From Streptomyces coryli (GTDB lineage: Bacteria > Actinomycetota > Actinomycetes > Streptomycetales > Streptomycetaceae), in the NCBI RefSeq assembly GCF_011044975.1, contig NZ_JAAKZV010000009.1:1-64000 (forward strand): 64,000 bases of DNA, read 5' to 3'. A model generated the notes under the pieces. That model worked only from the letters and a program-made list of their open reading frames with translations. It was not told the DNA's origin and did no database searches. A program made the translations under genes and the position numbers. This document shows positions 1 through 8,819 of the stretch, in pieces (within the stretch, counting starts at the first letter, position 1; the number at the start of each line of letters is the position of its first letter).

Positions 1-318
1 GTCCCGCGGTGCCTCGCCGGCGAGGGCGGCGAGCGTGAGGCGGGGGCGGGACGCGGGGATGCGGAGTGGCGCGTGGCCGGAGAAGTAGGCCGCGAACGCC
101 TCGTCGTAGCGGTCCAGTTCGGCCCTGCTGCCGCACAGGGTCAGGCGGCCCGCCCAGTACACGTCCGCCCGGTGGCCCGCGTCCAGCGCCGCCGCGACCG
201 CCGCGAGGAACGCGAGCGTACGGTCCGAGCCCGCGCCGAAGCGGTGCGCGAAGCGGACGAGGACGGCGTCCGCGTCGCCGGCCGGGGCGGCAAGGCGCGC
301 CCCGCGCACGCCGGTCAC
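1..318 (-). CDS. VWA-domain CoxE-like protein (N-terminal part, truncated by window edge)
   Basis: The reading frame opens with GTG at 318, overlapping the stop of the MoxR-type ATPase gene (GTGA), and runs off the left edge after 106 codons. The visible protein contains the motif DAVLVRFAHRFGAGSDRT and later YDEAFAAYFSG, which resemble the N-terminal part of the actinobacterial CoxE/VWA proteins that accompany MoxR ATPases in CO-dehydrogenase clusters. The family is thought to work with the ATPase in maturing or inserting the molybdenum centre, and that role is inferred here from context. The metal-binding VWA core would lie outside the window, so it cannot be checked. Confidence 0.7.
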   Translation of the reverse strand, partial: MTGVRGARLAAPAGDADAVLVRFAHRFGAGSDRTLAFLAAVAAALDAGHRADVYWAGRLTLCGSRAELDRYDEAFAAYFSGHAPLRIPASRPRLTLAALAGEAPRD

Positions 319-1163
319 GCCCCCAACTCCTCGCGCAGCGCCGCCCGGGCGGGCTCCAGGTCCTCGTGGTACTTGACCACCGTCCCGAGCGTCGCCACCC
401 CCGAGTCAGTTTCGAGCGCCTCCGCGCCGAGCACCGCCAGCGCCTCCGCCCAGTCGATCGTCTCGGCCACCCCCGGCGGCTTGATCAGATCCGCCCCCCG
501 GATCCGCCGCACCGCCGCCGTCACCTGCCGCGCCAGCTGCTCCGATACGTCAGGGCGCCGACGCCGTACGATCGCCAGCTCGCGGGCGAAGTCCGGATGG
601 TCGAACCAGTGGTACAGGCACCGCCGCTTGAGCGCGTCGTGCACCTCCCGGGTCCGGTTGGAGGTCAGCACGACGGCCGGGGGAGCCACCGCCCGTACGG
701 TCCCGAGCTCCGGGATCGTGACCGTGTATTCGGAGAGCAGCTCCAGCAGGAACGCCTCGAACTCGTCGTCCGCCCGGTCGATTTCGTCGATCAGCAGCAC
801 CGCGGGGGAGGTGCGCAGCGCCCGCAGCAGCGGGCGGGTGACCAGGAAGCGCTCGTCGTAGAGGTCGGTGTCGTCGTGCCCGGCGCGCAGGTGCAGCAGC
901 TGGCGCGGGAAGTCCCAGTCGTACAGCGCCTGGGCGGCGTCGATGCCCTCGTAGCACTGCAGCCGGATCAGCGGCGCGTCGAGGGCCTCGGCCAGCGCGG
1001 TCGCGAGGGAGGTCTTGCCCGCGCCGGGCGCGCCCTCGCAGAAGATCGGCCGGTGCAGGGCGAGCGCGAGGTGGCAGGCCGTGGCCAGGCCGTCGTCGGC
1101 CAGATAGCCGGTGGCGGCGAGGCGGGCCCGCAGCTGCGCGGGCCCGCCCGTGGTGTCCGTCAT
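315..1163 (-). CDS. MoxR-family AAA+ ATPase (CoxD-like)
   Basis: A 282-residue AAA+ ATPase. The Walker A motif GAPGAGKTS lies near residue 45, Walker B LLIDEIDRAD near 125, and the sensor segment VVLTSNRTREVHDALKRR near 165. The length is typical of MoxR proteins, which act as chaperone-like ATPases with VWA partners. ATG at 1163 overlaps the coxM stop (ATGA), and the next gene overlaps this one by GTGA, so all cox genes are translationally coupled. In CO-dehydrogenase clusters CoxD helps build the Cu/Mo active site in form I enzymes; for form II clusters the maturation role is inference. Confidence 0.88.
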   Translation of the reverse strand: MTDTTGGPAQLRARLAATGYLADDGLATACHLALALHRPIFCEGAPGAGKTSLATALAEALDAPLIRLQCYEGIDAAQALYDWDFPRQLLHLRAGHDDTDLYDERFLVTRPLLRALRTSPAVLLIDEIDRADDEFEAFLLELLSEYTVTIPELGTVRAVAPPAVVLTSNRTREVHDALKRRCLYHWFDHPDFARELAIVRRRRPDVSEQLARQVTAAVRRIRGADLIKPPGVAETIDWAEALAVLGAEALETDSGVATLGTVVKYHEDLEPARAALREELGA

Positions 1164-2014
1164 GCTGTCCTTTCCGGTCCCGCCGCGGCCAGCACGGCGC
1201 GGCGGGTGAGCACCCTGGCCAGGTGCTCGCGGTATTCCGGCGTGGCGGAGGCGTCGGCCGACGGGCGGGTGCCTTCGGCCGCGTCCCGGGTCGCCTCCTC
1301 GACCGCGGGTCCGGTGGCGTCGGCACCCGCGAGCGCCTCCTCGGTGGCGCTCGCGCGCACCGGCGTGGGCGCCATGTTCGTCAGTCCGATACGGGCCTCC
1401 GCGATGCGGCCGTTGTCGCGCCGCACGGCGGCGGCCACGCCGACCACCGCCCAGGCCTGCGCCACCCGGTGGAACTTCTCGTAGTGATAGCCCCACCCGG
1501 TCAGCTTCGGCACCCGGATCTGGGTGAGCAGCTCATCCGGGGCCAGCGCCGACTGCAGGTAGTCGCGGAAGAACTCCGCCGCCCTGATGGTCCGTTCGGT
1601 GGTGACCAGCTCCGCGTCCAGGGCGAGCACCACCGCCGGCAGGTCCCCGGCCGGATCGGCGTGGGCCAGGGATCCGCCGAGGGTGCCGCGGTGCCGGACC
1701 GCCGGGTCGGCGACCGTCGCGGTGGCCGCGGCCAGCAGGCCCGCGTGCTCGCGGACCAGCGGGTCGCGCATGACGTCGTGGTGCGTGGTCATCGCGCCGA
1801 TGACGAGGCGGTCGCCGTCGTCCCGTACGCCGCGCAGCTCGTCGATCCGGCCGACGTCCACGACCAGGTCGGGGAAGGACAGCCGCATGCGCAGCATCGG
1901 CATCAGGGACTGGCCGCCAGCCAGCACCTTCGTCTCGTCGCCGCCCCGGGAGAGCAGCCGGACGGCCTCGCCGATGCTGTCCGGGCGGGCGTACTCGAAT
2001 GCCGCGGGGATCAT
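1160..2014 (-). CDS. coxM: FAD-binding medium subunit of CO-dehydrogenase-like enzyme (CoxM)
   Basis: This 284-residue subunit would carry FAD and pass electrons from the two [2Fe-2S] centres of CoxS to an acceptor. Family hallmarks are visible: MIPAAFEYARPDSIGEAVRLL at the N-terminus, the FAD pyrophosphate loop AGGQSLMPMLRMR (about residues 32-44), and the second flavin motif TLGGSLAHADPAGD (about 110-123). A CO_deh_flav_C domain fills the C-terminal part. The start overlaps the coxL stop by ATGA. The S-L-M gene order of this operon differs from the M-S-L order of form I CO dehydrogenases and agrees with form II. Confidence 0.92.
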   Translation of the reverse strand: MIPAAFEYARPDSIGEAVRLLSRGGDETKVLAGGQSLMPMLRMRLSFPDLVVDVGRIDELRGVRDDGDRLVIGAMTTHHDVMRDPLVREHAGLLAAATATVADPAVRHRGTLGGSLAHADPAGDLPAVVLALDAELVTTERTIRAAEFFRDYLQSALAPDELLTQIRVPKLTGWGYHYEKFHRVAQAWAVVGVAAAVRRDNGRIAEARIGLTNMAPTPVRASATEEALAGADATGPAVEEATRDAAEGTRPSADASATPEYREHLARVLTRRAVLAAAGPERTA

Positions 2015-4377
2015 CGGCTCGCCTCCTTGGCCTCCTGGATGGCCCGCCACACGCGCTCCGGCGTGCACGGCATCCTGATCTCCGTCACGCCGAGCGGACG
2101 CAGCGCGTCCACCACGGCGTTGACCACGGCCGGAGTCGACGCGATCGTCCCGGCCTCGCCGACGCCCTTCACCCCCATCGGGTTCGAGGTCGCCGGGGTC
2201 TCGGTCCTGTCGGTCACGAACTCCGGCAGGTCGGGGGCGCCCGGGACCAGGTAGTCGGCCAGGGTGCCCGAGGTCAGGTTGCCGTCCTCGTCGTAGACCG
2301 CCTCCTCGTACAGCGCCTGCGCGATGCCCTGGGCGAGGCCGCCGTGCACCTGGCCCTCGACGATGAGCGGGTTGACGACCTTGCCGATGTCGTCCACGCA
2401 CACGTACGAGCGGATCTTCACCGCGCCCGTCTCCGTGTCCACCTCGACCGCGCACAGATGGGTGCCGTGCGGGAACGAGAAGGTGTCCGGGTCGGTCACA
2501 TGCTCGGCCGACAGCGTCGGCTGCATGCCGTCGGGCAGGTGATGCGAGGTGAAGGCGGCGAACGCCACCTCCTGGATGGACTTCTGCGCCTCCGGCGAGC
2601 CCTGCACCGTGAAGGCGCCGTTGCTGAACTCCAGGTCGGCCTCGTTCGCCTCCATCAGATGCGCGGCCACCTGCCGCGCCTTGGCGACGACCTTCTGCGC
2701 GGCCTCGTACACGGCCGTCCCGCCGACCACCAGCGACCGCGAGCCGTACGTGTCCAGGCCGACCGGCGCCAGCTTCGTATCGCCGTGCAGCACTTCGACG
2801 TCCTCGAAGGGGATGCCGAGGACGTCCGCCGCGATCTGGCTCCAGGCGGTCGCGTGCCCCTGCCCGTGCGGACTGGTCCCGGTGATCACCTCGGCCTTGC
2901 CGGTCGGCAGCATCCGGATGCTCGCCGCCTCCCAGCCGCCGGCGCCGCTGCGCATGTCGCGCAGCCAGCGGCTCGGCGCGAGGCCGCACATCTCCGTATA
3001 CGTCGAGATGCCGATGCCGAGCCGGAAGATGTCGCCCTGCTCATTGCGCTTGGCGCGCTCGGCGACGAGCTCGTCGTAGCCGAAGAGGACCTGGGCGCGG
3101 TCGGTCGCGGCCTCGTAGTTGCCGCTGTCGTACGTCATGCCCGCGACCGTTGTGTACGGGAACTCCTCGTGCTTGATCCAGTTGTGGCGGCGCAACTCGA
3201 GCGGGTCCCGGCCGAGTTCGGCGGCCAGGTCGTCCATGATCCGCTCGATCGCGTACGTGGCCTCCGGGCGGCCCGCGCCGCGGTAGGCGTCGGTGGGTGT
3301 CTGCGTGGTGAAGACGCCCGTGCAGCGGAAGTCGTACGCGTCCATCTTGTAGATCGCCGGGAACATCGTGGCGCCCAGGATCGGGATCGACGGCGTCAGC
3401 AGCATCAGATACGCGCCCATGTCGGCCAGCAGGTCGGCCTTGAGGCCGAGCAGCGTGCCGTCGCGGGTGGCCGCGATCTCGATGTCCTGGATCTGGCCGC
3501 GCCCGTGGTGGGTGGCCAGGTTGCCCTCGGAGCGCGTCTCGGTCCACTTCACCGGGCGGCCGAGCCGCTTGGCGAGGATGAGCGCGAGCACCTCCTCGCC
3601 GTACACCTGCAGCTTGGAGCCGAAGCCGCCGCCGACGTCCGGGGCGATGACGCGCAGCTTGTGCTCGGGGATGCCGGTGGTCACGGCGAGCATGACGCGG
3701 AGGATGTGCGGGATCTGGGTGGCGGAGTACAGCGTGTACTCGCCGGCGGCGGCCACCGGCAGCACCACCACGGAGCGCGGTTCCATGGCGGAGGGGATGA
3801 GCCGCTGCTGGTGATAGCGGCGGTGCAGCACCACGTCGGCGCGGGCCTTCGCGGCTTCGTAGTCGCCGCAGGGCTGGTGGTAGCTGAAGCAGCGGTTGGT
3901 GTCCTTGTCGGCGTGCACGAGGGGGGAGTCGTCGGCGAGGGCGGCCTCGAGGTCGAGAACCGGGTCGAGCGGTGTGTAGTCGACCTCGATCGCCTCGAGG
4001 GCGTCCGCGGCCGCGTACGCGTCGCGGGCGACGACGACGGCGACCGGGTCGCCCGCGTAGCGGACCTCGTCCACGGCGACGGGCGGGTGGTCGGGCAGCA
4101 CGATGTCCTCGGTCACCGGCCAGGCGCAGGGCAGCGAGCCCTGCTCCGCGGCCAGGTCCGCACCGCTGAACGCGGCGATGACGCCGGGGCGTTCGCGGGC
4201 CGCGGCGACGTCCACGCGGTCGAGCCGGGCGTGCGCCATGGGGGAGCGGAGGATCGCGAGGTGGAGCAGCCCGGGGGCGGTGATGTTGTCGGTCCAGTTG
4301 GTCTGCCCGGTGATGAGCCGGGCGTCTTCCTTGCGGAGCCGGGCGCGGCCTATTTCGGGCTCTGAGGAGGTGGTCAT
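2011..4377 (-). CDS. coxL: Molybdenum-binding large subunit, form II CO-dehydrogenase-like (CoxL)
   Basis: A 788-residue catalytic subunit of the xanthine oxidase family (aldehyde oxidase/xanthine dehydrogenase a/b hammerhead domain, then molybdopterin-binding domains). The active-site loop reads AYRGAGR at residues 364-370. This is the form II signature; form I CO dehydrogenases carry AYxCSFR with the copper-ligating cysteine. The proton-abstracting glutamate lies in GVKGVGEAG (about residue 741), and the molybdopterin motif PDVGGGFGSK is at 247-255. Form II enzymes have been linked to CO oxidation but their true substrate is disputed, so a different aldehyde or heterocycle is possible. It overlaps coxS and coxM by 4 nt each. 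Confidence 0.93.
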   Translation of the reverse strand: MTTSSEPEIGRARLRKEDARLITGQTNWTDNITAPGLLHLAILRSPMAHARLDRVDVAAARERPGVIAAFSGADLAAEQGSLPCAWPVTEDIVLPDHPPVAVDEVRYAGDPVAVVVARDAYAAADALEAIEVDYTPLDPVLDLEAALADDSPLVHADKDTNRCFSYHQPCGDYEAAKARADVVLHRRYHQQRLIPSAMEPRSVVVLPVAAAGEYTLYSATQIPHILRVMLAVTTGIPEHKLRVIAPDVGGGFGSKLQVYGEEVLALILAKRLGRPVKWTETRSEGNLATHHGRGQIQDIEIAATRDGTLLGLKADLLADMGAYLMLLTPSIPILGATMFPAIYKMDAYDFRCTGVFTTQTPTDAYRGAGRPEATYAIERIMDDLAAELGRDPLELRRHNWIKHEEFPYTTVAGMTYDSGNYEAATDRAQVLFGYDELVAERAKRNEQGDIFRLGIGISTYTEMCGLAPSRWLRDMRSGAGGWEAASIRMLPTGKAEVITGTSPHGQGHATAWSQIAADVLGIPFEDVEVLHGDTKLAPVGLDTYGSRSLVVGGTAVYEAAQKVVAKARQVAAHLMEANEADLEFSNGAFTVQGSPEAQKSIQEVAFAAFTSHHLPDGMQPTLSAEHVTDPDTFSFPHGTHLCAVEVDTETGAVKIRSYVCVDDIGKVVNPLIVEGQVHGGLAQGIAQALYEEAVYDEDGNLTSGTLADYLVPGAPDLPEFVTDRTETPATSNPMGVKGVGEAGTIASTPAVVNAVVDALRPLGVTEIRMPCTPERVWRAIQEAKEASR

Positions 4378-4850
4378 GATGTCGCCTCCCGCTGCTCACC
4401 GGCGGCGGCGAGCACGGCCTTGACGATGTTCTGGTAGCCGGTGCAGCGGCAGAGGTTGCCCTCCAGGCCGTGGCGTACGTCCTCGGGGGTGGGGTGCGGA
4501 TTCTCCGCCAGCAGGTCGCGGGCGGCCATCAGCATGCCCGGGGTGCAGTAGCCGCACTGCAGGGCGTGCTGGTCGTGGAACGCCTTTTGCAGGGGGTGGA
4601 GTTCGCCGTTCTCCGCGAGCCCCTGAACGGTCGTCACCTCGCCGCCGTCGGCCTGCACGGCGAGTACGGAACAGCTCTTCACGGTGCTGCCGTCGAGATC
4701 GACGGTGCAGGCGCCGCAGTTGCCGGTGTCGCAGCCGACGGGGGTGCCGGTGCGGCCCAGATGGTCGCGCAGATAGTGGATGAGCAGGAGGCGCGGCTCT
4801 ACGTCGTCCTCGTAGCCGGTGCCGTCCACTTTCACCGAGATGCGGGTCAT
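4374..4850 (-). CDS. coxS: [2Fe-2S] small subunit of CO-dehydrogenase-like enzyme (CoxS)
   Basis: This 158-residue iron-sulfur subunit transfers electrons from the molybdenum site to FAD. Eight cluster cysteines are visible: C40, C45, C48 and C60 of the plant-ferredoxin-type N-terminal cluster ([12 protein letters not shown]), and C99, C102, C134 and C136 of the C-terminal cluster (QCGYCTPGM and LCRCTGYQ). ATG at 4850 is preceded by a strong AGGAGG Shine-Dalgarno, and longer upstream starts have no such site. It is the first gene of the five-gene minus-strand cox operon. Confidence 0.94.
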   Translation of the reverse strand: MTRISVKVDGTGYEDDVEPRLLLIHYLRDHLGRTGTPVGCDTGNCGACTVDLDGSTVKSCSVLAVQADGGEVTTVQGLAENGELHPLQKAFHDQHALQCGYCTPGMLMAARDLLAENPHPTPEDVRHGLEGNLCRCTGYQNIVKAVLAAAGEQREATS

Positions 4851-4902
4851 GTGCCCTCCTGTCGGACGGGCGGGATGTCCGTCATGCGATGTGATGGGTC
4901 GC

Positions 4903-4908
4903 ACAATA
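4903..4908 (-). promoter_or_regulatory. Candidate -10 element of the cox operon
   Basis: On the minus strand TATTGT fits the TANNNT pattern of a Streptomyces -10 box and lies 53 nt upstream of the coxS start. No good TTGACA-like -35 is seen at the right distance, so a housekeeping promoter is not well supported. The 95 bp gap to the CopD-like gene holds nothing else I recognise. Confidence 0.3.
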
Positions 4909-4945
4909 GGCCGCACTTCGTGAGGTGACGAGGCTCCGCGCGCTG

Positions 4946-5845
4946 TCAACCTTGGGGCGGAATCGGCAGGTCTGCGGTGATCAAGGGGATCGGGCCGGCG
5001 ATCAGGAACAGGGCGGCGCCGACCGCGAGTTGGGCGGCGAGGGTGCGGTGCAGGACCACCCGGTGGGCCGGTTTGGTTACGGACGGGGCCGCCGCCGTGT
5101 CGCGGGAGGCGCAGGCGCGGGCCAGGGCGTCGAGGGCCAGGAGGAGGGTGAGGGCGCCGATCTGGGCGAGGAGGAGCTGGCCGTAGCCCGTCGCGAGGAG
5201 AGTCGGGGCCTTGCCGATGGACTGCCAGGCCTCCATGTTCACCGTCGCCATCAGCAGGTGCAGGCAGACCACTCCCGCGGGGGCGAAGCGGCGGGCGGCG
5301 GTGAGGGCTTGGGCGGCGTCGCGTTCGGCGATGAGCATCGCCGCCAGCGCCACTGTGCCGCCGAGCCAGACCGCGGTCGCCGCGAGCTGGGCCGTCTCCG
5401 CGGCGGCGAGCGGCAGGATGAACGGGGCGCCGACCGGCAGTTCGCCGATGTACCAGATGCCGGCCGCGAGCACCGCCGTCGCCGCCGCGCCCGCGGTGGT
5501 GGCGATACGGCGGGCGAGCCGGGCGTCCGGGGCGGCCAGGGCGCGGCGGGCCAGCAGCCAGGCGGCGCCGAGGGCGAGGAGCAGGCCCGCGCGGGTCCGT
5601 ACGCCCGCGGGGGACAGCGGCCCCGGCAGCAGCAGAAGGACCAGGCCCGCGGCCCAGCCGGCGGCGAGTCCGGCGCCGAGCACCCGGCGCAGCGCCACGG
5701 CGGACGGGCCGTCGGGACGGCACACGCAGGCGCACACCGCGGCGCCGGTCACCACCACGAGTCCGGCCAGGGCGGTCCAGCGCAGCATCGCGTACACGGC
5801 CGTCACGCCGGGGGCGGCGGCCAGTAATCCGCTGATCTCGTGCAT
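4946..5845 (-). CDS. CopD-family copper-resistance membrane protein
   Basis: A 299-residue polytopic membrane protein with about eight hydrophobic segments. The core around residues 150-235 matches the CopD family pattern: AAVWLGGTVALAAM, RRFAPAGVVCLHLLMATVN and LLATGYGQLLLAQIGAL. CopD proteins are inner-membrane proteins associated with copper uptake or resistance. It has the same orientation as the cox operon but lies upstream, so it is probably a separate unit. ATG at 5845 opens just before the first membrane helix. The divergent membrane protein at 6018 may share its intergenic region. Confidence 0.75.
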   Translation of the reverse strand: MHEISGLLAAAPGVTAVYAMLRWTALAGLVVVTGAAVCACVCRPDGPSAVALRRVLGAGLAAGWAAGLVLLLLPGPLSPAGVRTRAGLLLALGAAWLLARRALAAPDARLARRIATTAGAAATAVLAAGIWYIGELPVGAPFILPLAAAETAQLAATAVWLGGTVALAAMLIAERDAAQALTAARRFAPAGVVCLHLLMATVNMEAWQSIGKAPTLLATGYGQLLLAQIGALTLLLALDALARACASRDTAAAPSVTKPAHRVVLHRTLAAQLAVGAALFLIAGPIPLITADLPIPPQG

Positions 5846-6017
5846 GCCCGCATCCGTGCCCGGGGGCGGCGCGGGCAGCCGGGGCGGTCCGTAAACCCAT
5901 CCGATGGTGTGGCGGCGGGCCCGTAGCGGACGGGTGTGCGAAGCATCCCTCGCCCGTCACCCGGGAAATCTTGCCCTGACCAGGGGGACGCCGGTCGGCT
6001 GGAAGGAGTACGGGCAC

Positions 6018-6620
6018 ATGGGTGGCGGAACGGACGCGCCGGCGGCGCCCCCGATGGTCGCGTTGATGGTGCAGCTGGCACTGCTCGGGGTCTTCTGGTG
6101 GGTGCTCGCGCTGCATCTGCTGCGGCTGCTCGCGGTGCCGCTGCTGAGCGACGCGCATCCGGTGGACGACGGGGCGCGGGCGGGGATGGCGGGCGCGCTG
6201 GTCTATCTGCTCTTCCCTGGGTCGCCCGCGACCGCGCACCGGCCGCTCGCGCTGGTCTTCGGCGCGGCGGCGGTGGCGCTCACGGTGTCGATGGCATTGC
6301 GCGCGCGGCGGCGCCGGGCGTTCCGGCCGCATGAGCTGCTGCTGCTCAGCGGCAACGCCGCGATGGCGCTGATGCTCGCCGGCGGGGCGACGCTGGGGCC
6401 GCCCGCCGCGCTGATCACGGCCGTGTGTCTGGGGGCGGCGAGCTGGCCGCTGGTGCGGCCCGTGCTGGAGGCGCCGGGGACGGGGCGGCACCGGCGCGGG
6501 GCGGCGCCGGAGGACGCCAGGCCCGAGCTGGTGAAGCGGCAGCGGCGGCTGCTGGTGACGGCGCCGCAGATCGGGTCGGTGGCGATGACGCTCGGGATGA
6601 CGTGGCTGCTGATCCAGTGA
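6018..6620 (+). CDS. DUF5134-like small polytopic membrane protein
   Basis: A 200-residue protein with five or six predicted membrane spans (for example residues 14-36, 52-68, 75-92, 108-140 and 180-200) separated by short arginine-rich loops. It resembles actinobacterial DUF5134 proteins in size and helix spacing, but the match is a judgement from pattern only. ATG at 6018 follows a clear GGAAGGAG ribosome-binding site with 7-9 nt spacing, which excludes the in-frame upstream start at 5904. It is divergent from the CopD-like gene, so a role linked to metal handling at the membrane is possible but unproven. Confidence 0.6.
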   Translation: MGGGTDAPAAPPMVALMVQLALLGVFWWVLALHLLRLLAVPLLSDAHPVDDGARAGMAGALVYLLFPGSPATAHRPLALVFGAAAVALTVSMALRARRRRAFRPHELLLLSGNAAMALMLAGGATLGPPAALITAVCLGAASWPLVRPVLEAPGTGRHRRGAAPEDARPELVKRQRRLLVTAPQIGSVAMTLGMTWLLIQ

Positions 6621-6698
6621 GCGGGCCCAGCGGCCCGGCGTGACCGCTTCGGCCCAGCAGAACCTGCGGTCCGCGGCGGCCGGGAGAAGAGTGGCCGC

Positions 6699-7892
6699 AT
6701 GGTGGAAATCCGGAGGGTCTTCCTCCTGCCTCTGATGCTCATGCTGCTCACCGCGCTGACCGGCCAGCAGGCGCTCGCCGCCAGCGCCCGGCCGCGGCCC
6801 GCCCCCGGCCCCCGCTTCAACCACCCCGGCGTCCTGGAGAGCCGTTCGCAGCTCGCCTTCACCCGCGCGCAGGTCGCGGCCGGGGCGGAGCCGTGGAAGT
6901 CGGCGTTCCAGGAGATGCGCGAGAGCCGCTACGGGTCCCTCACGTACAAGTCCCACCCGCGGGCGAACGTGCAGTGCCCCTTCGACGCCAAGCCGGGCCA
7001 CGGCTGCACCGAGGAGCGCGAGGACGCCATCGCCGCGTACACCCAGGCGCTGATGTGGAACGTCACCGGCGAGCGGAAGCACGCCGAGAAGGCGCTCAAG
7101 ATCATGGACGGCTGGTCGGGGAAGCTGAAGAAGCACACCGACGACAACGCCCCGCTGCAGACCGCCTGGTCCGGCGCGTCCTGGGCGAAGGCCGGCGAGC
7201 TGATGAAGCACACGTACGCCGACTGGCCGAAGCAGCGCCGCTTCGACCGGATGCTGCGCGAGGTCTATCTGCCGATGGTGCAGCGCAAGGCCCCGCAGAA
7301 CGGCAACTGGGACCTGGCCATGACCGACGCCGCCATCGGCATCGCGGTCTACCTCGACGACCGCAAGGCCTTCGACACCGCCATCGGCCGCTTCCGGGCG
7401 CGGGTGCCCGCGTACTTCTACCTGGCCTCGGACGGCAAGCAGCCGGTCGAGCCGCCGGACACCGGGGTGCACGGGCGGGCGCAGCTGGTGAACTTCTGGT
7501 TCAAGCAGCCGCGCTTCGTCAGCGGCCTCGGCCAGGAGACCTGCCGCAACTTCATGCACATCGGCTACGCCATCGCCGCCACCTCGCACATCGCCGAGAC
7601 CGCCTGGCACCAGGGCGTCGACCTCTACGGCGAGCAGCGCGACCGGCTGCGCGCGGCGATGGAGTTCCACTCCAAGTACCAGCTCGGTGCGAAGGCCCCG
7701 AAGTGGCTGTGCGGCGGCAAGGTCACCCGCAACATGGGCGACGACTCCGAGGTCGGCTACCACCACCTCGCCGACCGCCTCGGCCTCCCCATGCCCCAGA
7801 CGGCAAAGCTGATCGCACGCCAGCGCCCGGCCGGCTCCGACGACCTGTTCGTATCGTGGGAGACGCTGACGCACGCGGGCGCGGCGGTCTGA
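6699..7892 (+). CDS. Secreted alginate-lyase-family polysaccharide lyase
   Basis: A 397-residue exported protein with a Sec signal peptide at about residues 1-28 (hydrophobic core LLPLMLMLLTALTG, then ALAASA). The mature part has the alpha/alpha-barrel features of the alginate lyase family (PF05426, PL5-like): GNWDLAMTDA about residue 205, QLVNFWFKQPRF and the histidine-containing RNFMHIGYAIAATSHIAETAW about 285-305. Such enzymes cleave uronic-acid polymers by beta-elimination. The true substrate in a soil actinomycete may be another polyuronide or a cell-wall polymer. It stands alone between unrelated genes. Confidence 0.8.
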   Translation: MVEIRRVFLLPLMLMLLTALTGQQALAASARPRPAPGPRFNHPGVLESRSQLAFTRAQVAAGAEPWKSAFQEMRESRYGSLTYKSHPRANVQCPFDAKPGHGCTEEREDAIAAYTQALMWNVTGERKHAEKALKIMDGWSGKLKKHTDDNAPLQTAWSGASWAKAGELMKHTYADWPKQRRFDRMLREVYLPMVQRKAPQNGNWDLAMTDAAIGIAVYLDDRKAFDTAIGRFRARVPAYFYLASDGKQPVEPPDTGVHGRAQLVNFWFKQPRFVSGLGQETCRNFMHIGYAIAATSHIAETAWHQGVDLYGEQRDRLRAAMEFHSKYQLGAKAPKWLCGGKVTRNMGDDSEVGYHHLADRLGLPMPQTAKLIARQRPAGSDDLFVSWETLTHAGAAV

Positions 7893-7899
7893 TCCGGCG

Positions 7900-8814
7900 C
7901 TACTCCGCTTCCGAGTCCGCCGGGAGCGCATCCCGGAACGCCGTCCGCACCGACCGTGCCCAGAGCCGCTGCAGCGGCCAGGACACGGCGGTGAGGGCGG
8001 CGAAGAGCAGCACTCCGGCGCTGAAGCTCACCTGGAAGCGAAGGTCGAGGAAGCCGCCGAGCCAGCAGATGGCCAGCAGTTTCACGGCGCTGAGCGCGAG
8101 CCGGAGCGGCACATCGCGGCGGGCGGAGGCGAAGACGTACGGATAGTCCGGCAGGTGGTAGGCGCCGGCCAGTACGGCCAGGGTGACGGCTTGGCGCCAC
8201 CCTGGGCCGTTCGCCAGCTCGACGCCGGGCAGGCGGGCGGCGGCCGACGCGAGGATGGCGAGGACGGCCAGATAGCCGGCCAGCCGGTAGCGGGCGCCAC
8301 CCAGCAAGGTGCCCGGCTTCCGTCGTACGAGTTTGGGCGCCACCGTGAGCAAGGCCGTGACGCTGCATACGGCGTAGGCGAGGAGACCCGCCCACAGCCC
8401 CGACAGTTCGAAGGGGAGACCGGCGAGGCGGCACAGGCCCAGGACCGCGCAGAATGCCAGCGGGGAGTAGAGGAATGGGGCCACTGTGGGGAGGCAGCTG
8501 ATGCCGGGAGCTTCGCGATAGGCCGCCATCAACTCCTCACTGGTCTCCTGCTTGCTCTTCCCGCTGTTCGTGATGGCCTTCAGGTCCAACTCCTGACGCC
8601 ACCGCTCGCGCGCGGCCTCTTGCCTGCGCAGGTACCGCCTGAAGCACCAGCTGAGCGCCGTGGCCGCCGCTGACGTAGCCAGTGCCAATACGGCCGCCGC
8701 CAACATCTGCCGGCCCGGCGGACCGGTAAAGCCGAAGCCGCGTACGGTTTGCGCGGCGACCCACAGGCAGGCGCCCTGAAGTGCTGCCGAGCCCAGCCAA
8801 CTCAGTGCCCGCAC
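7900..8814 (-). CDS. Polytopic membrane protein, possible distant YidC/Oxa1-like protein
   Basis: A 304-residue membrane protein with about seven hydrophobic segments. I do not recognise it firmly. Two helices (about 5-25 and 37-58) are followed by a charged cytoplasmic stretch with the segment SKQETSEELMAAYREA and then a helix beginning CLPTVAPFLYSPLAF. That arrangement recalls the YidC/SpoIIIJ pattern in which a charged loop ending in a LYKE-like motif precedes a GCLPLL helix. GTG at 8814 lies 5 nt downstream of the response-regulator stop, so the protein is probably co-expressed with the two-component system and could be its target or client. Confidence 0.6.
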   Translation of the reverse strand: MRALSWLGSAALQGACLWVAAQTVRGFGFTGPPGRQMLAAAVLALATSAAATALSWCFRRYLRRQEAARERWRQELDLKAITNSGKSKQETSEELMAAYREAPGISCLPTVAPFLYSPLAFCAVLGLCRLAGLPFELSGLWAGLLAYAVCSVTALLTVAPKLVRRKPGTLLGGARYRLAGYLAVLAILASAAARLPGVELANGPGWRQAVTLAVLAGAYHLPDYPYVFASARRDVPLRLALSAVKLLAICWLGGFLDLRFQVSFSAGVLLFAALTAVSWPLQRLWARSVRTAFRDALPADSEAE

Positions 8815-8819
8815 GCCGA

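Noticed and set aside
1999-4365. A plus-strand reading frame of 788 codons opposite coxL
   Set aside because: It is antisense to a well-conserved coxL with all active-site motifs. Its protein is rich in Arg, Gly, Val and His with no domain, as expected for a GC-bias shadow.
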